From positions 1 through 64,000 of the forward strand of contig KZ478069.1 of NCBI GenBank assembly GCA_002837195.1: a DNA stretch of 64,000 nucleotides, written 5' to 3'. The stretch is from Enterobacterales bacterium CwR94 (GTDB lineage: Bacteria; Pseudomonadota; Gammaproteobacteria; Enterobacterales; Enterobacteriaceae). Under the pieces are notes generated by a model. The model saw only the letters and a program-made list of their open reading frames with translations. It was not told where the DNA came from and did not search any database. A program made the translations under genes and the position numbers. Numbering within the stretch: the stretch's first letter is position 1; every line of letters starts with the position of its first letter. Below are positions 26,680-38,197 of the stretch, in pieces.

Positions 26680-28085
26680 GGGCGCTTTTTACTCCGGCGG
26701 GCGAGGATAACGTTTTTGCTGATATCCGTCGGTACGCGCCAGAATACGGCAGCGGGTAGCAGGATAATCAGAGACATGCAGCAATAGGTCCAAATAAAGG
26801 TCGTGTGTGAGGCGCTGCTGTCTGGCAACGCCTGGTGTCCAAACGCCCCCAATAACAGGCCCGCCACCGTGACGCCAATGCTCATGGATAACTGCATTAC
26901 CATCGACAGCAAACTGTTGCCACTGCTGGCAAGCGTATCGGGCAGCGTCTTTAGGGTGAGGGTGTTCATGGTGGAAAAGCGAATAGCATTAATCATGCCC
27001 TGTAAAAACAGCACCACCGGCAGCAGCAGTGTCCAGCCCAGTAGGGCAACCAGCGGGAAAAGGACCACCACCAGCGCCAATGCCAGCGTTGAGCCCACCA
27101 GCACGTTACGATAGCCAAAGCGATTGACGATTTGCACCACAATGCGCTTCATCCCCATATTGCCCAGCACCATCGGGATCATCATCAACCCGGCATGAAA
27201 GGGGGAGAAGCCGAGGCCCAGTTGTAAAAACAGCGGTGTCATAAAGGGCAACATGCCGCTGCCAATACGGCCGGTAAAGCTGCCGAATAAACCAATCGAG
27301 AAGGTTTTATTCTCAAACAGTTGCAGGCTGAACAGCGCATTGTCGTTTCGGCGAGCGTGTAGCAGATACAACAGCAAAGCGCACAGACCAACCAGAATCA
27401 TCGCCGCCAGCAAGACTTGGGAGTTCAGGGTGCGTTGACCATCCAGGGCCAGCGTCAGCGTGGCCATGCCCACGGCCAGCAGAATAAATCCACGGATATC
27501 AAAACGCCGCGTTTGCACGGTGAAATTCGGCATCAGCCAGAGCGTTGCGATGGCACCGATCAGGCCCACGGGGAGGTTGATCAGAAAGATCCAGTGCCAA
27601 CTGGCATATTCTACCAGCACCCCACCCAGCGCAGGCCCCAGTAAGGGCCCGATTTGGCCGGGCAGCGTGACAAAGGTCATCGCCGCCATATATTGCTCGC
27701 GCGGGACTAATTTCATCACCGTTAGCCGCCCAACGGGCACCATCATGGCCCCGCCAAAACCCTGCAGCACGCGAGACCACACCAACTGATCCAGCGTGGT
27801 GGCTAGCGCGCAGCACAGCGAGCCCAGGCTAAACACCACAATGGCGGTGAACAGAATATTGCGCACGCCAAAGCGATCGGCCAGCCAGCCACTCAGCGGC
27901 AGCGTGACCGCCACAGTAAGCACATAGGCGACAATCACCGCGTGCATGCGCAGCGGGCTGGTCTCCAGGCTGGCGGCCATGGAGGGCAGGGCCGTATTGA
28001 CGATGGTGGTGTCCAGCGCCTGCATAAAAAAGCCGAAGGCAACAATCCACAATTGCCAACGGACGGTGGCGGTTTGGTTATTCAT
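26676..28085 (-). CDS. mdtD: MFS transporter MdtD
   Basis: MdtD is a 14-helix (DHA2-type) major facilitator in the mdtABCD operon. Its role in drug resistance is unclear in E. coli, where iron-citrate export has been proposed. The 469-residue product has [12 protein letters not shown] in helix 1, the [11 protein letters not shown] loop motif and the [15 protein letters not shown] motif C. It overlaps mdtC and baeS by 4 bp each, a sign of coupled translation. Confidence 0.93.
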   Translation of the reverse strand: MNNQTATVRWQLWIVAFGFFMQALDTTIVNTALPSMAASLETSPLRMHAVIVAYVLTVAVTLPLSGWLADRFGVRNILFTAIVVFSLGSLCCALATTLDQLVWSRVLQGFGGAMMVPVGRLTVMKLVPREQYMAAMTFVTLPGQIGPLLGPALGGVLVEYASWHWIFLINLPVGLIGAIATLWLMPNFTVQTRRFDIRGFILLAVGMATLTLALDGQRTLNSQVLLAAMILVGLCALLLYLLHARRNDNALFSLQLFENKTFSIGLFGSFTGRIGSGMLPFMTPLFLQLGLGFSPFHAGLMMIPMVLGNMGMKRIVVQIVNRFGYRNVLVGSTLALALVVVLFPLVALLGWTLLLPVVLFLQGMINAIRFSTMNTLTLKTLPDTLASSGNSLLSMVMQLSMSIGVTVAGLLLGAFGHQALPDSSASHTTFIWTYCCMSLIILLPAAVFWRVPTDISKNVILARRSKKRP

Positions 28086-31000
28086 GGCTGCGGGCCACGA
28101 TGGGCTGTGGTGGTGGAGGCGACCTCGGCGTCAGGCCGTGGACGACGACGCAGTTTATCCATATAGATATACACCACGGGCGTCGTATACAGCGTTAACA
28201 GCTGGCTCATCACCAATCCGCCGACGATGGTAATCCCCAGCGGCTGGCGAATTTCCGCGCCATCGCCGCTGGAAAGCACCAGCGGCAGCGCGCCCAACAG
28301 CGCCGCGAGGGTGGTCATCATAATGGGGCGGAAGCGCAGCAGGCTGGCCTGGAAAATGGCCTCACGCGCACTGAGCTGGCCGTTGCGCTGAGCGACCACA
28401 GCGAAGTCCACCATCATGATGGCGTTCTTTTTCACAATGCCAATCAACAGCAAAATACCGATCAGGGCGATCAGGCTGAAAGGAGCATTAAACATTTGCA
28501 GCGCCAGTAACGCCCCGACACCGGCAGAGGGAAGCGTGGAAAGAATGGTCAGGGGATGAACATAGCTTTCATACAGCATGCCCAGCACGATATACACAGT
28601 GGCGATCGCCGCCACAATCAACGCTATCTGGCTGCTCTGCGTATCCTGAAACAACTGCGCGGTGCCGGCAAAACTGCCGCGCACGTTGGCGGGTACGCTT
28701 AAGGAGACCATTGTGCGTTCAATCGCGTCTGACGCCTGTGACAATGAAACGCCTTCCGGCAGGTTAAACGAGATTGTCGAGGCGGCATCCAGACCTTCAT
28801 GACTAACAGACAGCGGTGCATTCGCCGGTTGCCATTTTGCGAAGTAGGCAAGCGGAATGCTTTTCCCTTCACTGTTAATCACAAACATCTTATCCAGTGC
28901 GCTCACGTCCTGCGTGTAACGCGGATCCACTTCCATCACCACTTTATATTGATTGAGTGGCTGGTAAATGGTGGAGATTTGCCGTTGCCCAAAGGCGTTA
29001 TTTAACAGCGCGTTGGCCTGTGACACATCAATGCCCAGGCGTGCCATGCTTTCCCGGTCATAGGTCAGCGCCATTTCTGCGCCGTTATCTTGTTGGTCTG
29101 AATTGACATCCGCCAGTTCAGGCAGTGTGGCAAAGGCTTTGCGGATTTTGGGTTCCCATTCACGCAACGCGGCAAGATCGTCGGATAACAGGCTGTATTG
29201 ATAACCGGCGTTCGACTGTCGGCCGCCAAAGCGCAGGTCTTGTACCGCCATCAGAAACAGATTCGCACCAGGTTCTTTGGCCAGCTTCACACGCAAACGC
29301 GCCATCACCTGCTGGGCGTTTTCGCTGCGCTCTGACAGGGATTTCAGCGAGATAAACATGGAGCCACTGTTGGTGCGCGAGCCGCCGGTAAAGCCCACAA
29401 CGTTGTCGACCGCCGGATCGTCACGGACGATTTTCATGAAATCTTCCAGTTTGCCGCGCATCGCCTGAAAAGAGATGCTTTGGTCAGCCTGAATAAAGCC
29501 CATCAGGCGCCCGGTATCTTGCTCAGGAAAGAACGTTTTCGGGATCGCGATATACAGATGTACGGTGAGTGCGACGGTGGCGAGCAGCGCCAGCAGGGCC
29601 AGCCGTGAATGGCGTAACACCCAGTGCAGTGAACGGGCGTAGCCTTGTTGCAGGTGATGAAACAGCTTGCCAAATCCGCGCCGGGTAGGCTGTGCGTGTG
29701 CGACATGGGGTTTTAGTAGCCGCGCGCACATCATCGGCGTCAGGGTGATCGAAATCAGTAATGAAATGCCAATCGCGACCGACAGGGTCACGGCAAACTC
29801 CTGGAATAGTCGTCCGACTAATCCGCCCATAAACAACAGCGGAATAAACACGGCCACCAGGGAAACACTCATCGATAACACGGTAAAACCCACTTCACGC
29901 ACGCCCTGCAACGCGGCCTGCAGGGGTTTCATACCGGCTTCAATATGCCGGGCAATGTTCTCCAACACCACGATGGCATCGTCGACCACAAAACCTGTGG
30001 CAATGGTTAGCGCCATGAGCGACAAATTATTCAGGCTGAAACCGCACAGATACATGGCGGCAAAGGTGCCGATCAGGGATACCGGTACCGCGACCGCGGG
30101 GATCAGGGTGGCCCGCCCTGAACGCAGGAACAGGAACACCACCAGAATCACCAGCGCCACGGCAATCACCAGTGAATGCTCGACTTCTGCCAGTGAGGCT
30201 CGGATTGTTGGGGAGCGGTCTTGTGCCACCTCCAGCGAAATCGCCGTCGGGACAATTTCGCGCAGTTCCGGGATCGCCGCGCGAATGCGATCGACCGTTT
30301 CGATAATGTTTGCCTCGGGGGTTTTACGCACCATCAGCAAGATAGCGGGTTTGGCATTTGCCATCCCGGCGTTACGGACATCTTGTACAGAGTCGCTAAC
30401 CGTGGCGACATCCTGTAAGCGGACCGCCGCACCCTGGTTGTAATGCACAATCAGCGGCTGATATTCGGCGGCGGTTTTCAGTTCATCGTTGGTTTTTAAC
30501 TGCCAGCGCTGATTAACGTCTTCGACGGCGCCCTGGGGACGTCTGACATTGGCATTGGCTATGCTTTGACGCACCGCATCCAGCGAGACGCCCTGATTGA
30601 ACAGTGCCTGCGGATTCAGTGACACTCGCACGGCGGGCAGGGAACTGCCGCCGACTGAGACATCGCCGACACCCTCCATCTGCGCCAGTTTTTGCGCCAA
30701 TTGCGTTGACGCATAATCATACAGTTGACCCTGAGAATAGGTATCGGACGTCAGGGTGAGGATCATGATGGGGGCGTCTGAGGGATTGGCCTTACGATAC
30801 GTGGGACGGCTGGGCATTCCGGTTGGCAGCAGGCTTTGTGAGGCATTGATGGCCGCCTGGACATCACGCGCGGCCCCATTAATGTCGCGTTCAAAATCAA
30901 AGACCAAAATGATGCGTGTACTGCCCAGCGAACTGGTCGACGTCATTTCACTGATGCCAGCGATGCGACCCAGCGAGCGCTCAAGGGGTGTTGCCACGGA

Positions 31001-31183
31001 GGATGCCATGGTTTCAGGGGAAGCGCCTGGCAGGGAAGCGCTGACCATAATCACCGGGAAATCCACCTGCGGAAGTGGGGCGACCGGCAATAAGCGAAAG
31101 CCCAGGAAGCCCGCCAGCGCGATGGCAACGGTAAGCAGAATGGTCGCCACCGGGCGATAAATAAACAGCGCGAAGAATCTCAC
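28082..31183 (-). CDS. mdtC: RND multidrug efflux subunit MdtC
   Basis: MdtC is one of the two inner-membrane RND pumps of MdtABC-TolC, which exports bile salts, novobiocin and other compounds by proton antiport. The 1033-residue product has 12 membrane helices in two halves with large periplasmic loops. The proton-relay acids lie in [14 protein letters not shown] (helix 4). It functions with MdtB in a B2C heterotrimer. The ATG overlaps the mdtB stop by 4 bp. Confidence 0.96.
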   Translation of the reverse strand: MRFFALFIYRPVATILLTVAIALAGFLGFRLLPVAPLPQVDFPVIMVSASLPGASPETMASSVATPLERSLGRIAGISEMTSTSSLGSTRIILVFDFERDINGAARDVQAAINASQSLLPTGMPSRPTYRKANPSDAPIMILTLTSDTYSQGQLYDYASTQLAQKLAQMEGVGDVSVGGSSLPAVRVSLNPQALFNQGVSLDAVRQSIANANVRRPQGAVEDVNQRWQLKTNDELKTAAEYQPLIVHYNQGAAVRLQDVATVSDSVQDVRNAGMANAKPAILLMVRKTPEANIIETVDRIRAAIPELREIVPTAISLEVAQDRSPTIRASLAEVEHSLVIAVALVILVVFLFLRSGRATLIPAVAVPVSLIGTFAAMYLCGFSLNNLSLMALTIATGFVVDDAIVVLENIARHIEAGMKPLQAALQGVREVGFTVLSMSVSLVAVFIPLLFMGGLVGRLFQEFAVTLSVAIGISLLISITLTPMMCARLLKPHVAHAQPTRRGFGKLFHHLQQGYARSLHWVLRHSRLALLALLATVALTVHLYIAIPKTFFPEQDTGRLMGFIQADQSISFQAMRGKLEDFMKIVRDDPAVDNVVGFTGGSRTNSGSMFISLKSLSERSENAQQVMARLRVKLAKEPGANLFLMAVQDLRFGGRQSNAGYQYSLLSDDLAALREWEPKIRKAFATLPELADVNSDQQDNGAEMALTYDRESMARLGIDVSQANALLNNAFGQRQISTIYQPLNQYKVVMEVDPRYTQDVSALDKMFVINSEGKSIPLAYFAKWQPANAPLSVSHEGLDAASTISFNLPEGVSLSQASDAIERTMVSLSVPANVRGSFAGTAQLFQDTQSSQIALIVAAIATVYIVLGMLYESYVHPLTILSTLPSAGVGALLALQMFNAPFSLIALIGILLLIGIVKKNAIMMVDFAVVAQRNGQLSAREAIFQASLLRFRPIMMTTLAALLGALPLVLSSGDGAEIRQPLGITIVGGLVMSQLLTLYTTPVVYIYMDKLRRRPRPDAEVASTTTAHRGPQP

Positions 31184-34100
31184 GATGCCTCCCTGTGTCC
31201 TAAACGGCGGCGAGTGGCGTGGGCCAGACGATCAAACAGCAGATAGATAACCGGCGTCGTAAACAGTGTGATCACCTGACTTAGAATCAGACCGCCAACC
31301 ATGGCTATGCCCAGCGGACGGCGTAATTCTGCACCCACCCCGGTACTTAACATCAAGGGTAATGCGCCTAACAGGGCGGCCAGCGTGGTCATCAGGATGG
31401 GGCGAAAACGCAGCAGGCACGCCTGATAAATGGCTTCATACGGGGCCATGTCTTGCTCACGCTCGGCGGCCAGCGCGAAGTCAATCATCATAATGGCGTT
31501 TTTCTTCACAATGCCGATCAGCAAAATAATACCAATGATGGCAATGACATCCAGTTCGCTGCCACTGAGCATGAGCGCCAGTAATGCCCCCACGCCAGCG
31601 GTCGGCAGCGTGGAAAGGATAGTGATCGGATGGATAAAGCTCTCATACAGCACGCCCAAGACGATGTACATCGCCACGATAGCGGCCACAATCAACCACA
31701 GGGTGCTGTCCAGCGCGGCCTGGAAAGCCAGGGTGCTGCCTTGAAACGCGGTCATCATTTCCGCTGGCATTTGAAGGTCACGCTCAGCTTGCGTTATCGC
31801 ATTCACGGCCTCTTCCAGCGAATAACCGTCCGCCACATCAAAGGAAAAGGTGGTCGAAGGAAATTGATCGAGGTGATTGATGGTTAAAGCACCGTGGCGT
31901 TGCTCAATTTTCGCAATCGTACTGAGGGGCACACTGCCTCCCTCGCTGCTGGTCAGGCGAATGGCATCCAGCGCGGCAAGTCCCGGCGTCGCCGTATTAT
32001 CTTGCTCCAGGACCACACGATACTGACTCGATTGCGTATAAATGGTGGATATAAGGCGCTGACCAAAGGCGTTATACAGGGCGTTATCCACATCTGACAG
32101 GCTGATGCCGAGGCGACTGGCGGTGTCGCGGTCAACGCGCACAAAGGCTTCCAGTCCTTGGTCTTGCCAGTCACTGCTGACGTCTTTCACCTGTGGCACG
32201 GCGTGCAGTCGCGCCACCAATTGCGGCACCCAGGTACTGAGTGACTCCAGCGATCCGGCCTGCAATGTGAACTGGTATGGCGTGCGGCTGGCGGTGGTAT
32301 CAATCGTCAGATCCTGAATCGGTTGCAGCCACAAGTTAATGCCCGGTAAATGGGCGGCCTGCGCTTGCAGGCGTTCAATGATGGCCGGAATACGGTCATC
32401 GCGTTCAGCTAGCGGCTTGAGGGTGATTTGCAACCGCCCGCTATTGAGCGCGGGATTGGTGCCATCCACCCCCACATAGGAGGTCACACTTTCGACCGCC
32501 GGGTCTTGCATAATGATGGAGGCGACTTCCCGTTGACGCTGCGCCATGCTGGTGTAGGACACGCTTTGCGGTGCCTGCACGGTGCCCTGAATAATCCCGT
32601 TATCCTGAGCCGGGAAAAAGCCTTTCGGGATTGCCCACCACAACAACACGGTGAGGGCGAGGGTGCCAAAGGCGACGCCCAGCGTCAGCCACGGATGATT
32701 CAGTACCACCTTCAGCCAGACACCGTAGCGGGCGATGACGCGGTCAAAAAAGGCCTCCGAAGCGCGTGAGAAACGGTTCTGTTTACGCAGAGACTCATGG
32801 CTCAGCATCCGCGCGCACATCATCGGGGTGAGGGTTAACGAAACGATGGCTGAAATTAAAATGGCCACCGCCAGCGTCACGGCAAATTCGCGAAAGAGTC
32901 GGCCCACGATATCGCCCATAAACAGCAGCGGAATCAACACGGCAATCAGCGAGAAGGTCAGTGAAATAATGGTAAAACCGATTTCGCCTGCGCCTTTCAG
33001 CGCCGCGGCCAGCGGCTTTTCCCCTTTTTCGATATAGCGTGAGATGTTTTCAATCACCACAATGGCGTCATCCACCACAAAGCCCGTGGCGATGGTTAAG
33101 GCCATCAACGTCAGGTTATTGATTGAAAAATCCAGAAAATACATCGCTGCAAAAGTGCCCACTAACGAAAGCGGTACGGCAACGGCGGGAATAATAGTGG
33201 CGGGCACATTGCGTAAAAACAGATAAATAATCATCACTACCAATGCAATCGCCAACATCAATTCATGCTGAGTATCGTTTACCGAGGCACGAATATTGGT
33301 GGTGCGGTCTGATAACACTTTGACATCGACCGATTTTGGCAGTGAAGCGGTAATCGCGGGCAGTAACCGACGGATATCGTCCGCGGTACTGATAATGTTA
33401 GCGCCGGGCTGGCGTTGTACATTGACCACAATCGCCTGCTGGCGGTTAGCCCAGGCACCGAGCCAACTGTTTTCCGCGCCTTGTTCAATGGTCGCCACAT
33501 CACGCAGGCGGACGGGCGCGCCATTTTGGTAACTGATAATCAACTGACGGTAATCTTCTGCCGATTTCATTTGGTCGTTGGCGGAGAGCGTAATCGAGCG
33601 TTCAGGCCCATCCAGGCTGCCTTTCGCCGAATTCACGTTGGCATTGCTAATCGCCGTGCGCACGGTTTCACTGCTCAAACCGCGTGCCGCCAGCGCTTGC
33701 GCATTCATCTTCACGCGCACTGCCGGGCGCTGTCCGCCTGCCAGGGTGACTAAACCGACGCCGGAAACTTGCGCAATTTTCTGCGCGACGCGGGTTTCCA
33801 CCATATCTTGTACCTGGGTCATGGGCACAGCATCGGAGGTGACGGCGAGCGTCATGATCGGCGGATCGGCAGGGTTAACTTTGTTGTAGACCGGAGGATT
33901 TGGCAGGTCACTGGGCAGTAAATTGGTGGCGGCGTTAATCGCTGCCTGCACCTCTTGCTCCGCAACATCCAGCGGCAGGGGCAACTGGAACTGCAGCGTC
34001 ACCACCGAGGCGCCGCCGGCACTTTGTGAAGCCATCTGTTTTAGGCCTGACATTTGCCCAAATTGACGCTCAAGCGGAGCGGTAATCGCGGAGGTCACCA

Positions 34101-34299
34101 CGTCCGGGCTGGCGCCAGGGTACAGTGTGACCACCTGAATGGTGGGGTAATCCACTTCCGGCAGAGCAGACACCGGCAGGGCGCGATAGCCGATGATACC
34201 GGCCAGTAAAATCGCCACCATCAACAGCGTAGTGGCGACCGGGCGGAGAATGAATTGGCGAGAAGGCCCGCCCGTGCTGCTTGGAGGCATCACCTGCAT
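31180..34299 (-). CDS. mdtB: RND multidrug efflux subunit MdtB
   Basis: MdtB is the second RND pump subunit of MdtABC-TolC and the main proton-translocating partner. The 1039-residue product starts with the conserved [17 protein letters not shown], has the helix-4 motif [15 protein letters not shown], and shows the internal two-fold repeat. It starts at ATG 34299, overlapping the mdtA stop by one base (TAATG), and shares 4 bp with mdtC. Confidence 0.96.
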   Translation of the reverse strand: MQVMPPSSTGGPSRQFILRPVATTLLMVAILLAGIIGYRALPVSALPEVDYPTIQVVTLYPGASPDVVTSAITAPLERQFGQMSGLKQMASQSAGGASVVTLQFQLPLPLDVAEQEVQAAINAATNLLPSDLPNPPVYNKVNPADPPIMTLAVTSDAVPMTQVQDMVETRVAQKIAQVSGVGLVTLAGGQRPAVRVKMNAQALAARGLSSETVRTAISNANVNSAKGSLDGPERSITLSANDQMKSAEDYRQLIISYQNGAPVRLRDVATIEQGAENSWLGAWANRQQAIVVNVQRQPGANIISTADDIRRLLPAITASLPKSVDVKVLSDRTTNIRASVNDTQHELMLAIALVVMIIYLFLRNVPATIIPAVAVPLSLVGTFAAMYFLDFSINNLTLMALTIATGFVVDDAIVVIENISRYIEKGEKPLAAALKGAGEIGFTIISLTFSLIAVLIPLLFMGDIVGRLFREFAVTLAVAILISAIVSLTLTPMMCARMLSHESLRKQNRFSRASEAFFDRVIARYGVWLKVVLNHPWLTLGVAFGTLALTVLLWWAIPKGFFPAQDNGIIQGTVQAPQSVSYTSMAQRQREVASIIMQDPAVESVTSYVGVDGTNPALNSGRLQITLKPLAERDDRIPAIIERLQAQAAHLPGINLWLQPIQDLTIDTTASRTPYQFTLQAGSLESLSTWVPQLVARLHAVPQVKDVSSDWQDQGLEAFVRVDRDTASRLGISLSDVDNALYNAFGQRLISTIYTQSSQYRVVLEQDNTATPGLAALDAIRLTSSEGGSVPLSTIAKIEQRHGALTINHLDQFPSTTFSFDVADGYSLEEAVNAITQAERDLQMPAEMMTAFQGSTLAFQAALDSTLWLIVAAIVAMYIVLGVLYESFIHPITILSTLPTAGVGALLALMLSGSELDVIAIIGIILLIGIVKKNAIMMIDFALAAEREQDMAPYEAIYQACLLRFRPILMTTLAALLGALPLMLSTGVGAELRRPLGIAMVGGLILSQVITLFTTPVIYLLFDRLAHATRRRLGHREAS

Positions 34300-35531
34300 T
34301 AGCCGCGTTCTCCTTTCGCAGGTTGGCCTTTGGTGTTCGGCAACGCCGTGCTTTGCGGGGCGACGACTTCTACCGTTGCGCCTTCAGTGAGGCGGTCCAG
34401 CCCGTCGGTGACCACGCGTTCACCGGCATCCAGCCCGCTGCTGATCACCACCTGGCGGCTGTCTTGCAGTTGAGTGGTCACCGCTTTTTTGCTGACGCGA
34501 TTTTCACTGTTCACCACCCAAACAAAGCTGCCCTCATTGCCCATTTGCAGCGCTGCGGCGGGGATCACCACGGCATTTTGCAGCGTATTCACTTTCAGAC
34601 GCGTATTAACAAATTGATTAGGAAACAGCGCATCGTCCTGATTTTCAAAGCGCGCTTTTAATTTGATGGTGCCGGTTGTGGTGTCGATTTGGTTATCCAG
34701 GCTCAGCAACGTGCCGCGGGTGAGCAGATGTTGATTGCTGCGATCCCAGGCTTCAACGGCCAATTGCGGGTCACGTTTCTGCGCTTGCAAAATCTCGGCG
34801 ATATTATTTTCTGGCAAGGTGAAAAGCACATCCACGGGATGGGTTTGCGTAATGACCACTAAGCCTGTGGTGTCTCCGCTACTGATGTAATTGCCCAGAT
34901 CCACCAATTTCAAGCCGACGCGCCCGTCAATCGGCGCCGTGATTTTGCTGTAGGTCAAATTGAGTTGCGCACTGGCAACGCTGGCCTCGCTGGCTTTTAA
35001 GGTACCTTCACTTTCACTGACCAGCGATCGCTGAGTATCCAGCTCCTGGCGGGAGACCAGGTTGGTTTTTGCCAGTTGTTGATAACGCGCCAGATCGCGC
35101 TTAGCGTTAGCCAGCGTAGCTTTATCTTTTGCCAGTTGCCCTGCGGCCTGCGCCAGAGCGACCTGATAAGGTCGGGGATCGATTTCTGCCAGCAGTTGCC
35201 CGGCGGTGACCTGCTGGCCTTCGGTGAAATGCAGCGCCATTAATTGCCCATCAACCCGGCTACGCACGGTAACCGTATTGGCGGCGGTGACTGTGCCAAG
35301 GCCAGATAAATAGTGTGGCACGCTCTGGCTGGTGGCGGGAGCGGCTTGCACCGGGGCCAGCGCGCCGCCGCCGCGACGACCTCCGCGTCCGGCGCCGCGC
35401 TGTTGACTCTGCGCTGTCGCTTGCGATCCGCTGGCATCGGTATCAGCCGTTGTCTTACTGAAGTGCCATCCCGCCCAAATACCCGCCGCCGCCAGGACGA
35501 CAATAATCAAAAGTAACAGTTTACGACGCAT
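34299..35531 (-). CDS. mdtA: Membrane fusion protein MdtA
   Basis: MdtA is the periplasmic adaptor that links MdtBC to TolC. The 410-residue product has an N-terminal membrane anchor or signal (residues 5-24), a low-complexity Gly/Arg/Gln linker (about 40-58) and split lipoyl halves ([17 protein letters not shown] and [15 protein letters not shown]) around an alpha-hairpin. Beta-barrel and membrane-proximal domains follow. It is the first gene of the mdtABCD-baeSR operon. Confidence 0.94.
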   Translation of the reverse strand: MRRKLLLLIIVVLAAAGIWAGWHFSKTTADTDASGSQATAQSQQRGAGRGGRRGGGALAPVQAAPATSQSVPHYLSGLGTVTAANTVTVRSRVDGQLMALHFTEGQQVTAGQLLAEIDPRPYQVALAQAAGQLAKDKATLANAKRDLARYQQLAKTNLVSRQELDTQRSLVSESEGTLKASEASVASAQLNLTYSKITAPIDGRVGLKLVDLGNYISSGDTTGLVVITQTHPVDVLFTLPENNIAEILQAQKRDPQLAVEAWDRSNQHLLTRGTLLSLDNQIDTTTGTIKLKARFENQDDALFPNQFVNTRLKVNTLQNAVVIPAAALQMGNEGSFVWVVNSENRVSKKAVTTQLQDSRQVVISSGLDAGERVVTDGLDRLTEGATVEVVAPQSTALPNTKGQPAKGERG

Positions 35532-35599
35532 ATTCGGGTTCGCTCTCCAGCAATGTTATCCCTCACAAGGGACGAGAATTCCAACAAATCACAGTTTAC

Positions 35600-35632
35600 T
35601 CAGTATAAGCGGCTTAAAAATGAAGGAAATAA
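35600..35632 (-). promoter_or_regulatory. Candidate mdtA promoter with BaeR-like box
   Basis: On the minus strand, a TATACT -10 (35602-35607) follows a T-rich TTTCCTTCATTTTTAAGC segment (35612-35629). The latter partly resembles the T/C-rich BaeR box known upstream of E. coli mdtA. There is no good -35, as expected for an activated promoter. The match is partial. Confidence 0.35.
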
Positions 35633-35767
35633 GGATCTCTCGTTCGTCTGGTCGCCACAGGTTGAAAAAAAATCGCTGTGGCACGTATTGCCCAGTTTAG
35701 CGCCGCCAGGCAGAAGATTTTGTGCCAGGCTTTTCCCTGCGCGAAAGTTATCGTTCAGGAGAATGAA

Positions 35768-36727
35768 ATGAGTGAGCTTAGATTACGGCGTTTAGGCAAC
35801 AGCCCTTTGCAGGTGCCGCCGCTGACGTTTGGTGGCAACGTATTTGGCTGGACCGTGGATGAGAAAACCACCTTTACATTATTAGATGCCCTGGTCGAAA
35901 AAGGGCTGTTTTTTATTGATACCGCCGATGTTTATTCCCGCTGGGTTGCGGGGAATCAGGGCGGAGAATCGGAAACCCTTATTGGGAAATGGTTAAAACG
36001 AAGCGGTAAACGCGACCGTATTATTCTGGCCACAAAAGTGGGGATGGATCTCGGCGACGGGAAAACCGGGCTGGCGGCAAAATACATTGAGCAGGCCGTG
36101 AATGCGTCACTGCAGCGCTTACAAACCGATTGCATCGATTTATACCAGGCTCATCGCGATGACCCGCAAACGCCGCTGGAAGAGACGCTGTCAGCGTTCG
36201 ACAACCTGATTAAAGCCGGGAAAATCAGAGTGACGGGCGCCTCAAACTACAGCGGTACGCGTTTAGAGGCGGCACTGCAGGTGAGCGCTGAGAATCATTT
36301 GGCGCGCTATGAAACACTGCAACCGGAATACAATCTCTACGATCGCGCGGACTATGAGCAAGATTTAGAACCCGTGGTGCAGCGTCACGGACTGGGCGTG
36401 ATTAACTACTATGCACTGGCCAGCGGCTTCCTCAGTGGCAAGTATCGCAGCAAAGCGGATGCGACAAAAAGTCAGCGTGGTGCGGGCGTTGTTGAAAAGT
36501 ATGTCAATGCACGAGGACTGCGCATCCTGGAGGCGCTGGATACCGTGGCTCTCGCTCACCGGGCTTCACCCGCTCAGATTGCGCTGGCCTGGCAAATCGC
36601 GCGCGATAGCATCAGTGCACCGATTGTCAGTGCCACATCGCTGGCGCAGATTGATGAATTGGTTAATGCCGCGCAGTTAACGCTGAGCAAGGCTGAGATT
36701 GCGTTGTTAGCCGAGGCTTCTGCATAA
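35768..36727 (+). CDS. Aldo/keto reductase
   Basis: The 319-residue cytosolic TIM-barrel protein is an NADPH-dependent aldo/keto reductase. The catalytic tetrad is visible: Asp and Tyr in FIDTADVYSRW (residues about 48-55), Lys in ATKVGMD and His in YQAHRDDP. The C-terminal cofactor segment is APIVSATSLAQIDEL. The substrate is unknown. The true start is ATG 35768, with aggag 6 bp upstream; the frame opens earlier without family similarity. It is divergent from mdtA and convergent with yegD, and I do not know a fixed E. coli counterpart at this place. Confidence 0.85.
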   Translation: MSELRLRRLGNSPLQVPPLTFGGNVFGWTVDEKTTFTLLDALVEKGLFFIDTADVYSRWVAGNQGGESETLIGKWLKRSGKRDRIILATKVGMDLGDGKTGLAAKYIEQAVNASLQRLQTDCIDLYQAHRDDPQTPLEETLSAFDNLIKAGKIRVTGASNYSGTRLEAALQVSAENHLARYETLQPEYNLYDRADYEQDLEPVVQRHGLGVINYYALASGFLSGKYRSKADATKSQRGAGVVEKYVNARGLRILEALDTVALAHRASPAQIALAWQIARDSISAPIVSATSLAQIDELVNAAQLTLSKAEIALLAEASA

Positions 36728-36734
36728 GCCGCCT

Positions 36735-36759
36735 GCTCCCCCGGCAAGACAGGGGGAGC
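36735..36759. terminator. Hairpin between the aldo/keto reductase gene and yegD
   Basis: An 8-bp GC stem (36735-36742 with 36752-36759) with a 9-nt loop lies between convergent genes. There is no U-tract on either strand, so termination strength is uncertain. Confidence 0.45.
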
Positions 36760-36773
36760 CCCTCAGCGTTCGG

Positions 36774-38129
36774 TTAACGGAAGATAACTTCTGCCCAGCG
36801 TGCCAGACCGGCCGTCACAGAACCAAAGTCATCACCGCTTTTTAAGGGAATATGCGGCCAGCGGGCCTGAAGCGCCGCGCGGATTAACGGTGATTTGGCG
36901 CTGCCACCCGTCAGATAGAAGACATCCGGCGGGGTTTCACTCAGGGCCATCGCCAGTTCGACTTGCTCCAGAATGCGCTCCAGCGGTTGGCTAATGGCGG
37001 CGTTCAGGGCGGCAACATCAATCGGCGCGTGTAAGCCTTCAGCAATAAAACTCAGAGCGCTGTCGCTTAATTCGCGCTCTGACAGCGCAATTTTGCTCTC
37101 CTCAGCGGCACGCACTAAACGATAGCTCAGGCGCTGTTGCCACACTTTCAGCAGGCGAGCGACCTTTTCCGGTTCGACCGCATCGCGGACCAGATCCTGA
37201 ATCTGCTTACGTGAAGCGCTGGAATAGAAATCACTCTGGGCCGGAACATCATTGATGGCTACGGCATTCCACCAGGGCAGGGCCGGTAAGGCGATCCCGC
37301 GTTCCGTGCTGCCGCCCAATCCCAGCTGTGGCATCAGTTCTTTAAAGGCCAGCATGATATCTAAATCATTGCCGCCCACGCGACAGCCGCTGTGGCCCAG
37401 CAAACTGGCGCTGCGATCGGACTGTTGGCGCCATTGCGGGCCCATCAGTAACAGAGAACAGTCGGTGGTTCCGCCGCCAATATCCACGACCAGTACGCGG
37501 GTTTCTTCGGTCAACGAGGCTTCAAAATCTAATCCGGCGGCGACCGGTTCAAACTGAAAAGCAACCTGCTCAAACCCTGCGCGGCCAGCGGCACGTTCTA
37601 AAATGCCTTGTGCCTGCTGGTTTGCGTCGTCACCGCCCAGTCCCTGAAAGTTAATCGGTCGGCCAATCACGGCACCGCGAATCGGTTGGCCGAGGCTGGC
37701 TTCGGCAAGTTGGCGAATATTGAGCATCATGGCGCACACCAAATCTTCAAACAGCGCCAGTTGCTGCGATTTTAAGCCGCTGGCACCCAAAAAGGATTTT
37801 GGTGATTTCACAAACCAGACTTCGTCGGGATCGGTCATGTAGTGCGACAGCGCCTGCAGACCAAACTGTACAGCGTCCGGCTGAATGGTGACGTCTTCAT
37901 CGCGATTTGCCCGGATAGCGCGTTGCAACATGGCACGGCTGTCGTCATTCGGCGTAGGCACCTGATGATGGCGCCACAGCCATTCAGAAACGGCCTCACG
38001 GGTGGGCCCACAAATCATCGAAGGCAGATAGGGAGAGTGATTGGCGAGCGGCAGCAGCGTTGGCGTACCCTTTTGCATGACTGCGACTGAGCAGTTGGCC
38101 GTACCATAGTCAAAACCGATAAACATCAT
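36774..38129 (-). CDS. yegD: Hsp70-family chaperone-like ATPase YegD
   Basis: YegD is an actin-like ATPase related to DnaK that has no peptide-binding domain; its role is unknown. The 451-residue product has the phosphate-1 motif IGFDYGTANCSVAV, the phosphate-2 motif VVDIGGGTTDCSLLLMG and the adenosine motif YLTGGSAKSPLI. A conserved SPKSFLGASGLK insert is typical of the YegD group. Two adjacent ATG codons (38129, 38126) could serve as the start. Confidence 0.93.
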   Translation of the reverse strand: MMFIGFDYGTANCSVAVMQKGTPTLLPLANHSPYLPSMICGPTREAVSEWLWRHHQVPTPNDDSRAMLQRAIRANRDEDVTIQPDAVQFGLQALSHYMTDPDEVWFVKSPKSFLGASGLKSQQLALFEDLVCAMMLNIRQLAEASLGQPIRGAVIGRPINFQGLGGDDANQQAQGILERAAGRAGFEQVAFQFEPVAAGLDFEASLTEETRVLVVDIGGGTTDCSLLLMGPQWRQQSDRSASLLGHSGCRVGGNDLDIMLAFKELMPQLGLGGSTERGIALPALPWWNAVAINDVPAQSDFYSSASRKQIQDLVRDAVEPEKVARLLKVWQQRLSYRLVRAAEESKIALSERELSDSALSFIAEGLHAPIDVAALNAAISQPLERILEQVELAMALSETPPDVFYLTGGSAKSPLIRAALQARWPHIPLKSGDDFGSVTAGLARWAEVIFR

Positions 38130-38197
38130 CCCCTCCGACAGAGAAAAAAGGGGGCGACTTTACCGCACGATCTACCGCCTCGCAAGCAAAGGCGGCG

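Noticed and set aside
29667-30443. Long plus-strand open frame inside mdtC
   Set aside because: mdtC is intact on the other strand. The frame has Thr/Arg/Ser-rich shadow composition and no start signal.
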